Assembly (NCBI GenBank): GCA_002352285.1
Contig: DEIC01000116.1
Coordinates: 242 to 34,591 of the forward strand
Direction: 5' to 3'
Length of the DNA: 34,350 bases
Source: Alphaproteobacteria bacterium UBA2784
Lineage (GTDB): Bacteria; Pseudomonadota; Alphaproteobacteria; Micropepsales; Micropepsaceae
Position numbers and translations under genes: made by a program
The notes under the pieces: model-generated
What the model saw: only the letters and a program-made list of their open reading frames with translations
Databases searched by the model: none
What the model was told of the DNA's origin: nothing
In this document: positions 9,178-16,371 of the stretch, in pieces
Layout of the letters: every line of letters starts with the position of its first letter
How positions within the stretch are numbered: position 1 is the first letter of the stretch

Positions 9178-9810
9178 ATGAAGAGGATTGCACTTGCACT
9201 GATGCTCTGCGCGCTGCCGGGGATGGCGATTGCCAACGCGCCGCCGCCGGAACCGCATTATCCACCGACACTGACACCGATTGATATTCTGCCGGGTGAT
9301 CCGCCGCAGGTGGTGACGCTGATTGAGGTGCCCGTCTGCTACGCCGAAGGCAGCGCCAAGGTGAACGATCCGGAAGACCCGCAAGGCGCCAAGACGAGTG
9401 CGCTGATCGGCGAGCTTTACGGCAAGTGCGTTGCTTTCATGCAGGCCAATGAACTTGGCTTTGGTGGTGCGCCGCTGGCGATCACGCTTTCCTATGATCC
9501 GGCGGGCGATTGGGTGTTCCGCGCCGCCATCCCGGTCATCGGCCTTACCGATGCGACCCCGCGCAGCGGTGACGGCGGTGTTGCCATCGGCATGTCACCG
9601 GCCGGGCAAGCGGTGAAAGTCGTGCATCAGGGCTCATACCATTCCATGGCGACGGCGTATGAAACGATCGCCGCTTACATGAAAGCCAACAATCTGGCCG
9701 AGGGGCCGCATGCGATTGAGGAATATGTCAGCGATCCGGGCAACACGCCGGAAGCGGAACTCATCACGAATGTCTATTTCCTGATCGGGCCGGGGGTTCA
9801 CAAGGAATAG
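9178..9810 (+). CDS. Secreted GyrI-like (effector-binding domain) protein
   Basis: A 210-residue protein with a Sec signal peptide (MKRIALALMLCALPGMAIANA, cleavage expected near residue 21). A Pro-rich stretch follows and then one GyrI-like domain. SPAGQAVKVVHQGSY and IEEYVSDP align with SPAGRAVMAVHRGPY and WEEYLTSP of the preceding protein, so the two are paralogous. GyrI-like domains usually bind small molecules inside the cell, either alone or fused to AraC/MerR regulators; a periplasmic one is atypical. Two Cys (VCYAEG and GKCVAF) could form a disulfide. The gene starts 9 bases after the previous stop with GGGGAA as ribosome-binding site, so the three plus-strand genes are probably one operon. 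Confidence 0.8.
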   Translation: MKRIALALMLCALPGMAIANAPPPEPHYPPTLTPIDILPGDPPQVVTLIEVPVCYAEGSAKVNDPEDPQGAKTSALIGELYGKCVAFMQANELGFGGAPLAITLSYDPAGDWVFRAAIPVIGLTDATPRSGDGGVAIGMSPAGQAVKVVHQGSYHSMATAYETIAAYMKANNLAEGPHAIEEYVSDPGNTPEAELITNVYFLIGPGVHKE

Positions 9811-9833
9811 GCGCTGGCGCATCGTTAGGAAGC

Positions 9834-9855
9834 AAGGGGCCCGCGTGGGCCCCTT
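9834..9855 (+). terminator. Strong GC hairpin after the GyrI-like gene
   Basis: A perfect 9-bp stem AAGGGGCCC / GGGCCCCTT with loop GCGT lies 24 bases after the stop at 9810 and 17 bases before the DUF3052 start. It resembles a terminator, but only two T residues end the stem and no T-run follows, so it may act as an attenuator or a processing site instead. Confidence 0.45.
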
Positions 9856-9871
9856 CGCACAAGGGGGCTCC

Positions 9872-10318
9872 ATGGCTGGCTATTCGGGAACGCCGCTGTT
9901 GAAGAAGCTGGGCTACAAGCCGGGACAGCGGGCGTTGTTTGCGCACGTGCCCAAGGCGCTGCAGACAGGATTGGCGCTGCCGGACTTCGCCAGTCTGGCT
10001 TATGTGGAAGGTGCAAAGGGCTGGCCGAACGGCCAAGCGGATGTGGTTCACATTTTTGCTGACAGCGCGAAAATGCTAGCGGCCCAGCTGGCGTGTGCCC
10101 GCAAAGTGGTTGCCGATGACGGCATGATCTGGGTGTCGTGGCCCAAGAAGGCCTCGAAGGTGCCTACCGACATCACAGAGCAGACGATCCGCGATCTCGC
10201 CTTTCCCTTGAAGCTGGTCGATGTGAAAGTCTGTGCGGTCGATGATGTGTGGTCGGGCCTCAAACTTGTCGTGCCGGTCAAGGATCGCGCGACGCCGAAG
10301 AAAGCAGGCGCCAAATGA
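9872..10318 (+). CDS. DUF3052 family protein
   Basis: A 148-residue protein matching the DUF3052 pattern: the opening AGYSGTPLLKKLGYKPGQRALF, a central VVHIFADSAKML segment, and DDGMIWVSWPKKASK followed by DITEQTIRDLAFPLKLVDVKVCAVDDVWSGLKLV. The family has no assigned biochemical activity; the alternating beta/alpha pattern resembles a small Rossmann-like domain, but no nucleotide-binding motif is evident. The tail is basic (RATPKKAGAK). The ATG at 9872 is preferred because AAGGGGG precedes it; an in-frame ATG at 9845 falls inside the hairpin. It overlaps the downstream flavoenzyme by 4 bases (ATGA), which implies coupled translation and perhaps related function. Confidence 0.82.
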   Translation: MAGYSGTPLLKKLGYKPGQRALFAHVPKALQTGLALPDFASLAYVEGAKGWPNGQADVVHIFADSAKMLAAQLACARKVVADDGMIWVSWPKKASKVPTDITEQTIRDLAFPLKLVDVKVCAVDDVWSGLKLVVPVKDRATPKKAGAK

Positions 10319-11946
10319 GCGGACGCAAACGCAAGTTCTGGGGATGGGGGTTTGACGATCAGCGCGTGCCGGAAGCCGAAGCGGCGATGGTGCGCGAAAG
10401 CCTGTCGAAGACTTACGGCACTGCGCTTGAAGCTGCTGCTGTGCCACCCGAGGCAGGTGAATTCGATCTGCGCGCGCCGCGGATCAAGGCACCCCAATCG
10501 CTTGCGCGCATCGCGCATGATGATGCGCATGAGCGGCTGGTGCATGCCTATGGCAAGTCGTTTCCCGATTCCGTGCGCATGTTCCAGCGCCATGTGCCGG
10601 AGCCGCCCGATGTCGTGTTCTATCCTGAAAGCGCGCGCGATGTTGCCGACGTGCTCGACTGGGCGTCGCGTGAGAATGTGGCTGTCATTCCCTTCGGCGG
10701 CGGCTCGAGCGTTGTGGGCGGAGTGGAAACGGCGGTGGGTGGCTCCTATCGCGGTGTTGCGTCACTTGATCTTGGGCGCATGGGCCGTGTGATCGAGATT
10801 GATCGCGCCAGCCGCTCGGCGCGGATCGAGGCGGGCGCGTTTGGCCCTGCACTGGAAGCACAACTCAAGCCGCATCATCTGACGCTGCGCCATTTTCCGC
10901 AGAGCTTTGAATTCTCGACGCTGGGGGGATGGATTGCGACGCGCTCGGGCGGCCACTTCGCGACGCTCTACACCCACATTGATGACTTCGTTCAGGCGAT
11001 GGAGGTAGTGACCCCTGCGGGGCAATTCGCCACGCGGCGGCTGCCTGGTTCGGGCGCGGGGCCGCAGCCAGAGCGCCTGATGATCGGGTCGGAGGGGACG
11101 CTGGGCGTCATCACTTCGGCCGACATGCGGTTGCAGGATGCGCCGAAGTTCCGGGCGTCGGCGGCGATCCGCTTTGCTGACTTTCTGAGCGGAGCTGAGG
11201 CGGTGCGGGCATTGTCGCAATCCGGTTTGCATCCTTCCAACTGTCGCTTGATCGATGCGCAGGAGGCGCGCGGCACGGGCGCGGGCGACGGCAGTGCCTC
11301 AGTGCTCGTGCTCGGTTTTGAATCAGCGGACCATCCGCAGGATCACAAGCTCGCACGCGCGCTGGAGCTGGTGCGCGATCATGGCGGCCAATGGGATCCG
11401 CCCAGGCAGGGTGGCCATCGCGAGGGTGCGGCGGGGGCGTGGCGCGATGCTTTCCTGCGCGCGCCCTTCTGGCGGGAAGTGATCGTGCCGCTCGGCATCA
11501 TCGTCGATACGTTTGAAACGGCGATCACGTGGGACCGCTTTGCCGGTTTCCACGCCAATGTCACTGCGCGCATGAAAGCGGCGATGCGCGCGGCAACCGG
11601 GCACGAGGGGCGCATCACGTGCCGGTTCACGCACGTCTATCCCGACGGCCCTGCGCCCTATTTCAGTTTTCAGGTGCCGGGGCGCTTTGCCGTTCTGATG
11701 GTGCAATGGCGCGCCATCAAAGAGGCGGCCAACGAGATTGTCGTCAACGAGGGCGGCACCATCACCCATCATCATGCCGTTGGGCGGGATCACCGGCCCG
11801 GCTATGGGCGCGAAGTACCGCCCCTCTTCATCTCCATGATGCAGGCGGCCAAGGCGGTGAGCGATCCTGCTGCCATTCTCAATCCGGGCGTGCTGTTTGA
11901 TCCCGTGTCACGCGCCGTGGGCGTGACCGGCGCCATGGCGCGCTGA
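10315..11946 (+). CDS. FAD-binding oxidase, alkyldihydroxyacetonephosphate-synthase-like
   Basis: A 543-residue flavoprotein of the FAD_binding_4/FAD-oxidase C family. It starts with the KFWGWGFDD motif seen in alkyl-DHAP synthases (AGPS). The PCMH-type FAD domain includes VIPFGGGSSVVGGVE and SEGTLGVIT, and GGWIATRSGGHFATLYTHIDD. In the C-terminal cap, THVYPDGPAPYFSF and GGTITHHHAVGRDHRPGY correspond to the AGPS region that contains the catalytic Tyr and the HHH motif. AGPS swaps the acyl chain of acyl-DHAP for a fatty alcohol in ether-lipid synthesis; bacterial homologues are not all ether-lipid enzymes, so the reaction is inference. The start at 10315 is set by the ATGA overlap with DUF3052. 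No acyl-DHAP-forming or fatty-alcohol-forming gene is nearby. Confidence 0.85.
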   Translation: MSGRKRKFWGWGFDDQRVPEAEAAMVRESLSKTYGTALEAAAVPPEAGEFDLRAPRIKAPQSLARIAHDDAHERLVHAYGKSFPDSVRMFQRHVPEPPDVVFYPESARDVADVLDWASRENVAVIPFGGGSSVVGGVETAVGGSYRGVASLDLGRMGRVIEIDRASRSARIEAGAFGPALEAQLKPHHLTLRHFPQSFEFSTLGGWIATRSGGHFATLYTHIDDFVQAMEVVTPAGQFATRRLPGSGAGPQPERLMIGSEGTLGVITSADMRLQDAPKFRASAAIRFADFLSGAEAVRALSQSGLHPSNCRLIDAQEARGTGAGDGSASVLVLGFESADHPQDHKLARALELVRDHGGQWDPPRQGGHREGAAGAWRDAFLRAPFWREVIVPLGIIVDTFETAITWDRFAGFHANVTARMKAAMRAATGHEGRITCRFTHVYPDGPAPYFSFQVPGRFAVLMVQWRAIKEAANEIVVNEGGTITHHHAVGRDHRPGYGREVPPLFISMMQAAKAVSDPAAILNPGVLFDPVSRAVGVTGAMAR

Positions 11947-11969
11947 CTTTATCTTCTGGAGCCTTCGCG

Positions 11970-12311
11970 ATGCCGCAAAGCCTGACGCCGATCCTGTTGC
12001 TTGCCGTCTCCAACGTCTTCATGACGTTCGCGTGGTATGGCCATCTCAAGTTCAAGGAGCATCCGCTGTGGATCGTCATCCTGGCAAGCTGGGGCATTGC
12101 CTTCATTGAGTATTGCTTTGCGGTGCCTGCCAACCGCATCGGCCATGCGACCTATAGTGCCGCCGAACTCAAGACGATTCAGGAGATCATCACCCTGATC
12201 GTGTTTGCGGGGTTTGCCGTCTTTTATCTTGGCGAGACGTTACGCTGGAACCATCTGGCCGGGTTTGCCTGCCTGGTGGGCGCCGCGTTCTTCATCTTTC
12301 ATAAGTGGTAG
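11970..12311 (+). CDS. DUF486 (DMT-superfamily-like) membrane protein
   Basis: A 113-residue integral membrane protein with four predicted transmembrane helices, at about residues 6-24, 35-52, 68-88 and 94-110, and the DUF486 pattern (FMTFAWYGHLKF near the start, WGIAFIEYCFAVPANRIGH in the middle, FYLGETLRWNHLAGF near the end). The size and layout match half of a drug/metabolite transporter or an SMR-type protein; DUF486 members have no proven substrate. TGGAG lies 6-10 bases upstream of the ATG. The 3' end overlaps the convergent gene at 12292 by 20 bases. Confidence 0.87.
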   Translation: MPQSLTPILLLAVSNVFMTFAWYGHLKFKEHPLWIVILASWGIAFIEYCFAVPANRIGHATYSAAELKTIQEIITLIVFAGFAVFYLGETLRWNHLAGFACLVGAAFFIFHKW

Positions 12312-12756
12312 TGTTCGCCGTGCCCGCCATGTGCATGATCTGACGCAGGGTCGCAAGAAGCAGTGCGCCGAGCACCAGAACCAGCGCCAGGCTGATGGGC
12401 GACACGGGCGGGTTCTCAATCGCGCGGCGGGCAGCCTCTGCATTCACCTGCTCAACTCCGGCTCTGACCGGGTGGGCGAGGGCTGCGGCAGCCTCCCAGA
12501 CTTCGACTACCGAGATCGGGCGCAAATTGGGGAGGGCGGCGACCTCGATCTCGGGCGGGCGCGGGATCGGGCGAAGCTCTGCCTCCTCGGCGCTTACTTG
12601 ATGATCGCGGAAAAGGTCTTCGGGCGCGATGCGGGTTGGTTCAGCGAGGGCAGGCGCGGCAAAGGCTGCCAGAACCGCTACGGTCAGGGCCAGAACGGGG
12701 CGGAGCAGGGGGAGTGTCCCTTTTGACTGGCTGAGTTTCCGCTTACCTGTGGCCAT
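12292..12756 (-). CDS. Exported protein with C-terminal membrane anchor, unknown function
   Basis: A 154-residue protein that I do not recognise. A basic N-terminus (MATGKRKLSQSKG) leads to a signal-peptide-like segment at about 17-40 ending APALAEP. A Pro/Glu-rich middle (ELRPIPRPPEIEVAALPNLRPI) and a helical segment follow, then a transmembrane helix near residues 119-139 (PISLALVLVLGALLLATL) and a short polar tail. Topology would be a periplasmic domain held by a C-terminal helix. The start at 12756 is chosen because it gives the signal peptide; longer in-frame starts run into the aspC leader. It is divergent from the aminotransferase gene, 177 bases apart, and its 3' end overlaps the DUF486 gene. 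Confidence 0.65.
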   Translation of the reverse strand: MATGKRKLSQSKGTLPLLRPVLALTVAVLAAFAAPALAEPTRIAPEDLFRDHQVSAEEAELRPIPRPPEIEVAALPNLRPISVVEVWEAAAALAHPVRAGVEQVNAEAARRAIENPPVSPISLALVLVLGALLLATLRQIMHMAGTANTTTYER

Positions 12757-12813
12757 GGCTTCCCCCGCTGATCTGTCATGCGGGCGCCATGTCGCGCGCG
12801 GAATGTGACAGCG

Positions 12814-12833
12814 TTGCCGCGACAATGCGGCAA
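12814..12833. promoter_or_regulatory. Inverted repeat between divergent genes (possible operator)
   Basis: A perfect 7-bp dyad TTGCCGC-N6-GCGGCAA lies in the 177-base divergent region between the anchored protein and the aminotransferase gene. Its symmetry and placement fit a dimeric regulator site, though no regulator is identified and neither promoter can be assigned confidently. Confidence 0.3.
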
Positions 12834-12933
12834 AGTGCGGGCAGGGGGCCAGAAAGGCACGGTGTTGCACTTTTGCGTGTCCGTGAATCCTGTTAACTCC
12901 CGCCCGGTCCTTTTCCCGCATCGCGAGTGCGCC

Positions 12934-14151
12934 ATGTCTGAACTGCCGAAGCATTTCCTGTCAAAGGCCATCAACCGCATCCAGCCGTCGCCGACGATTG
13001 CGGTGTCGCAGAAGGCGCGCGATCTGAAGGCCGCAGGGCGCGACGTCATTGGCCTTGGCGCAGGCGAGCCGGATTTCGATACGCCCGACAACATCAAGGA
13101 GGCGGCAATCGCCGCCATCCGCCGTGGCGAAACCAAGTATGGCCCCGTCGAAGGCATTCCCGAACTGCGCAAGGCGATTGCTGCCAAGTTCAAGCGCGAG
13201 AACGGCCTCGACTACAAACCGTCACAGACCTTTGTGGCGCCAGGCGGCAAGGCGATCATCTATTACGCGATGATGGCAACCCTCAATCCGGGCGATGAAG
13301 TCATCATCCCCGCGCCCTATTGGGTCAGCTATCCCGATATTGTGCTGCTGGCTGGCGCCAAGCCCGTGATCGTGAAGACGGGGCCAGAGAACGGCTTCCG
13401 TCTGACGCCCAAGGCGCTGTCGCGCGCGATTACGCGGCGCACGAAATGGATCATCCTGAATGCGCCCTCGAACCCGACCGGCGCCTGCTACAGCCAGGCC
13501 GACATGAAGGCGCTGACCGATGTGCTGGTGAAAAATCCGCATGTCTGGGTGCTGGCCGACGACATGTATGAGCATCTGATCTTCGACGGGTTCAAGTTCG
13601 TGACACCGGCGCAGGTCGAGCCGCGGCTTTATGAGCGCACACTCACCATGAATGGTGTCTCGAAGGCCTATGCGATGACGGGCTGGCGCATCGGCTATTG
13701 CGCGGGGCCGGAGCCGCTGATCCAGGCCATTGCCAAGCTGCAAAGCCAGGCAGCGACGCATGCATCGTCCATCGCGCAATGGGCAAGTGTTGAAGCGCTG
13801 AACGGGCCGCAGGATTTTCTGGCGCCGCGCGCCAAAGCATTCCAGGAGCGGCGTGACCTGGTGGTCTCGATGCTCAATCAGGCCAAGCACATCAAATGCC
13901 CCAAGCCGGAAGGCGCGTTCTATGTCTATCCGTCATGCGCGGGCGCGATCGGGCGCAAGGCGCCTTCTGGCAAGACGATTCGCTCTGACACCGATTTTGT
14001 CAGCGAGCTTCTGGAGGCCGAGGGCGTGGCCGTGGTGCAGGGTGAGGCGTTCGGCCTCTCGCCCTTCTTCCGCATCTCCTATGCCGCCAGCACGGAGCAG
14101 CTGGAGGAAAGCTGCAAGCGTATCCAGCGCTTTACCGCCTCGCTGCGCTGA
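12934..14151 (+). CDS. aspC: Pyridoxal-phosphate aspartate aminotransferase (class I, subgroup Ib-like)
   Basis: A 405-residue cytosolic aminotransferase that interconverts aspartate and oxaloacetate with glutamate/2-oxoglutarate; subgroup Ib members may also act on prephenate. The N-terminal region carries the substrate-gating GLGAGEPDFDTPDNI motif, then GPVEGIPELRKAI. The PLP site is intact: NAPSNPTGA with the conserved Asn, LADDMYEHL with the Asp/Tyr pair, and VSKAYAMTGWRIGY with the Schiff-base Lys at residue 244. RISYAAS near the C-terminus supplies the carboxylate-binding Arg. The ATG at 12934 gives the canonical short N-terminus; upstream in-frame ATGs would add ~50 non-conserved residues. 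It stands alone as a transcription unit with a 171-base gap downstream. Confidence 0.92.
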   Translation: MSELPKHFLSKAINRIQPSPTIAVSQKARDLKAAGRDVIGLGAGEPDFDTPDNIKEAAIAAIRRGETKYGPVEGIPELRKAIAAKFKRENGLDYKPSQTFVAPGGKAIIYYAMMATLNPGDEVIIPAPYWVSYPDIVLLAGAKPVIVKTGPENGFRLTPKALSRAITRRTKWIILNAPSNPTGACYSQADMKALTDVLVKNPHVWVLADDMYEHLIFDGFKFVTPAQVEPRLYERTLTMNGVSKAYAMTGWRIGYCAGPEPLIQAIAKLQSQAATHASSIAQWASVEALNGPQDFLAPRAKAFQERRDLVVSMLNQAKHIKCPKPEGAFYVYPSCAGAIGRKAPSGKTIRSDTDFVSELLEAEGVAVVQGEAFGLSPFFRISYAASTEQLEESCKRIQRFTASLR

Positions 14152-14190
14152 CGCTGCGCCAGCCGGGGGGCACAAGGTAAACGAAGCTGA

Positions 14191-14210
14191 ATGAACACAG
14201 ATGAACGCGG
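14191..14210 (+). repeat. Short tandem motif in the intergenic gap
   Basis: Two near-identical 10-base units, ATGAACACAG and ATGAACGCGG, sit head to tail between the aminotransferase gene and the secreted protein gene. It resembles a dispersed intergenic motif that I recall from various bacterial genomes, but copies elsewhere cannot be checked here. No other feature is seen in the 14152-14322 gap. Confidence 0.35.
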
Positions 14211-14322
14211 AAGGGATGTGCAATTCCCTTTCGCGGTCCTGCCGAATTGGCTAGTTTCGCCACCTGCCTCGTGGCCGTCCGGGCGCATTCTGCCCCGGGT
14301 GCTTTTGACGGATGTCGTAACC

Positions 14323-14754
14323 ATGAAAGTGAAGTTTCTTGCGGCCAGCGCATTTGCTGCGCTGATTTTTGCGCCGGCTGCAAACGCGGCCACGCTTGAG
14401 GAAATGCGCGCAACCGCGCTTTCGAAGTGCACCGCTGAGACGGGCGGTGCGCCGGAAGCAACGGCGATGTGCGAGTGCATGCTGACCGGCGTTGACAATG
14501 CGCTCTCGGGTGATGACCTGACGCGCGTCTATATGCTCATGGTCGCTGATCCGCAGCCCGCGGATGACGCCGCCGCCGCCGCGATCGTCGGCATGGATGT
14601 CGCGAGCTTTACCCAGTGGTCGGCCGGCATTGAGCCGAAGTTCGGCGAGATCGCCATGCAGTGCATGCCCCAGCCGGAGCCCGCGCCCGAGACGCCGCCT
14701 GCGTCCGACACGCCGCCTGCGTCCGACACGCCGCCCGCGTCTGGCGGCCAGTAA
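14323..14754 (+). CDS. Small secreted Cys-containing protein with Pro-rich repeat tail
   Basis: A 143-residue exported protein of unknown family. The signal peptide is MKVKFLAASAFAALIFAPAANA, with cleavage expected near residue 22. The mature domain has four Cys (ALSKC, MCEC, IAMQC) arranged as could form two disulfides, in a helical Ala-rich context. The C-terminus is a low-complexity PPASDT repeat of three units, encoded by an 18-base tandem repeat. The ATG at 14323 is used because the signal peptide starts there; an in-frame ATG at 14191 lies in the short tandem motif and gives a leader without export features. It is followed by a strong terminator, so it is probably monocistronic. The tail may be a wall-reaching or flexible linker; that is inference. 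Confidence 0.75.
   Translation: MKVKFLAASAFAALIFAPAANAATLEEMRATALSKCTAETGGAPEATAMCECMLTGVDNALSGDDLTRVYMLMVADPQPADDAAAAAIVGMDVASFTQWSAGIEPKFGEIAMQCMPQPEPAPETPPASDTPPASDTPPASGGQ
14692..14745 (+). repeat. 18-base tandem repeat, three copies, in coding sequence
   Basis: Copies at 14692-14709 and 14710-14727 are identical; the third at 14728-14745 differs at three positions. Each encodes a six-residue TPPASD-type unit. Such repeats can change copy number by slippage without shifting frame. Confidence 0.9.
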
Positions 14755-14779
14755 GCCGAACGCACGTGCCTTTATCGGG

Positions 14780-14808
14780 AAAGGGCCTGGCGATGCCGGG
14801 CCCTTTTT
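14780..14808 (+). terminator. Intrinsic terminator of the secreted-protein gene
   Basis: A 12-bp stem (AAAGGGCCTGGC / GCCGGGCCCTTT, one T-G wobble) with a GAT loop spans 14780-14806 and ends in a run of five T followed by CTTTC. It lies 25 bases after the stop at 14754 and just beyond the stop of the convergent DUF4328 gene, so it may also work in the other direction, where the T-run is weaker. Confidence 0.9.
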
Positions 14809-14811
14809 CTT

Positions 14812-15510
14812 TCATGTAGGCCAAAGCCACTTGGCAGCTTCTTCGTCGGTGTCGAGCACATCGTCGAGCTCCAGCGCCTCTTTGCGCACCAGATAACGCG
14901 TGAAGGCGATGAAGAATATCGCGGCAGCGATGTTGACCACTTCGAAAAAGATGATCGCCTTGTCGAGCAGGATGAAGTCGGCCGGGGTCACGGCTGTCGA
15001 GCCGCGAATGGAAATCAGCATTGCGCCGAGAAAGTGAAAGACCAGCAGTGCCCAATAGGGCAGGAGCGGACTGTCTGATGCATCTTCCTTCGGGGTGTAG
15101 CAACGAACAATCTCGCGCATGGCCAGATAGGGGGCGACGAGATTGATGATGGGTATGAAGTGCGAGAACACGGCCCATTCCGGCGTTACCTTCGGTCTTG
15201 CGATGGAGAGCGCACGGGCATTGCGCGCCATCCGCCAAATCCACATCAGCGATCCGACGAAGGCGCCAAGCCAGATTGCCCGCGCAGCGGAATAGGCACT
15301 GGTCGCCCGCTCCCGACCTGTTTCGATGGCTGCCTTGAGGGCGTCAACCGAGGAAAAACCCCTGCTGGAAATGCCTTCGAGGATCGCGATGTCTCTGACG
15401 GCAAACCAGATGGACATGCCGCAGGTGATCATCATGCCTGTGTACAGCGTTCGTACTCTCAGCGTGAGACCCTGTGGGTAATGATACTCGCTGAAGTATT
15501 CGCGTCTCAT
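14812..15510 (-). CDS. DUF4328-type membrane protein (copy 1)
   Basis: A 232-residue multi-pass membrane protein. Hydrophobic segments lie at about 20-45, 78-100, 117-140, 157-178 and 190-212. The signature WRMARNARALSI...TPEWAVFSHFIPIINLVAPYLAMREIVR matches the DUF4328 pattern, in which a short cytoplasmic loop precedes a P-rich membrane helix. No function is established for the family. The ATG at 15510 overlaps the stop of the upstream copy (ATGA), so the two are translated together. Residues in the signature align directly with those of copy 2. The tail is acidic (ELDDVLDTDEEAAKWLWPT). It converges on the terminator at 14780. Confidence 0.8.
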   Translation of the reverse strand: MRREYFSEYHYPQGLTLRVRTLYTGMMITCGMSIWFAVRDIAILEGISSRGFSSVDALKAAIETGRERATSAYSAARAIWLGAFVGSLMWIWRMARNARALSIARPKVTPEWAVFSHFIPIINLVAPYLAMREIVRCYTPKEDASDSPLLPYWALLVFHFLGAMLISIRGSTAVTPADFILLDKAIIFFEVVNIAAAIFFIAFTRYLVRKEALELDDVLDTDEEAAKWLWPT

Positions 15511-16196
15511 GGGCGATCCACCGGCGCTTTGATCGAGGTCAGCCCATTCCGCTTGCGCTGCTGGCGTGCGGGCAGATCGAGGGTCAATCCGAAAAAGAGC
15601 AATCCTACGGGAAACAGAAGCGCACTTGAAGCATACTGGAACAGCGCGTCTGACGCTGGAGTCGGGCGGATGCCGTTCAACAACATCAAAATGAGCGCGC
15701 TGTCGATGACAGCAATGAACGCAGAAAAGGAAACGCAGAGCGGGATAAGGATTCGCGGCAGATCTTCGCCCTGCCTGGAACTTGCTCTCAGAACATCCCG
15801 CAATGCCACATACGGCCAAACAAAATTCAGAACTGGTGCGAGAAAAGAGACGAGCAGCATGCGCGGCGTGGTTTCAATCTTGGCATTTGATAGTTCACGT
15901 GCGTTTTCGGCCATGCGGTAAAGCCAGACGGCAATGGCCGTCCAGGAGAGTAGCCAGATCGCCCTGACTGCGTTGCTGACCAAGAGCATTGTTTCGTCGC
16001 CGCCCGCCCGTGCACTGCGCCGAAATGAATCACTGAGGGGCAGGAACGGCGTGTCCGCGCCCGGGCTTCCCCAGCTCGACGCCAGCGCACCGAACTGCCA
16101 CGCGATGAGTGCAAGAATTGCGGCAATGCCCGTCCGCGCGGCGGCAGTCAGGAGCGCATCGGGAATGCGGCGATAAATATTCTCGATGATACCCAT
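15507..16196 (-). CDS. DUF4328-type membrane protein (copy 2)
   Basis: A 229-residue membrane protein related to the downstream copy: YRMAENARELSN...TPRMLLVSFLAPVLNFVWPYVALRDVLR parallels the DUF4328 signature. The N-terminus (MGIIENIYRRIPDAL) precedes five hydrophobic segments, at about 15-38, 72-95, 110-135, 155-175 and 185-205, and the C-terminus is basic (LPARQQRKRNG). The start at 16196 has GGGA just upstream and begins the first plausible topogenic sequence; longer in-frame extensions lie antisense to the EF-G-like gene and are rejected. Base composition of this pair looks lower in G+C than the surroundings. The pair is divergent from the EF-G-like gene across a 175-base gap in which I can place no certain promoter. 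Confidence 0.75.
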   Translation of the reverse strand: MGIIENIYRRIPDALLTAAARTGIAAILALIAWQFGALASSWGSPGADTPFLPLSDSFRRSARAGGDETMLLVSNAVRAIWLLSWTAIAVWLYRMAENARELSNAKIETTPRMLLVSFLAPVLNFVWPYVALRDVLRASSRQGEDLPRILIPLCVSFSAFIAVIDSALILMLLNGIRPTPASDALFQYASSALLFPVGLLFFGLTLDLPARQQRKRNGLTSIKAPVDRP

Positions 16197-16371
16197 GTTC
16201 CCAATATATCCCCTGAAAACGCCATGAGAGCTCGATGCATGAGCATTGGCAACCGGTGTTTTCAAATTGCTGCGCTGCACCGAAGTTTGCGGCATTGCGC
16301 CTCTTGCCTTCCGGGCCAAACAGGCGTGACGATTGGGGCCGAACAAGGCTGCCCAACCACGGAGACGTGCC

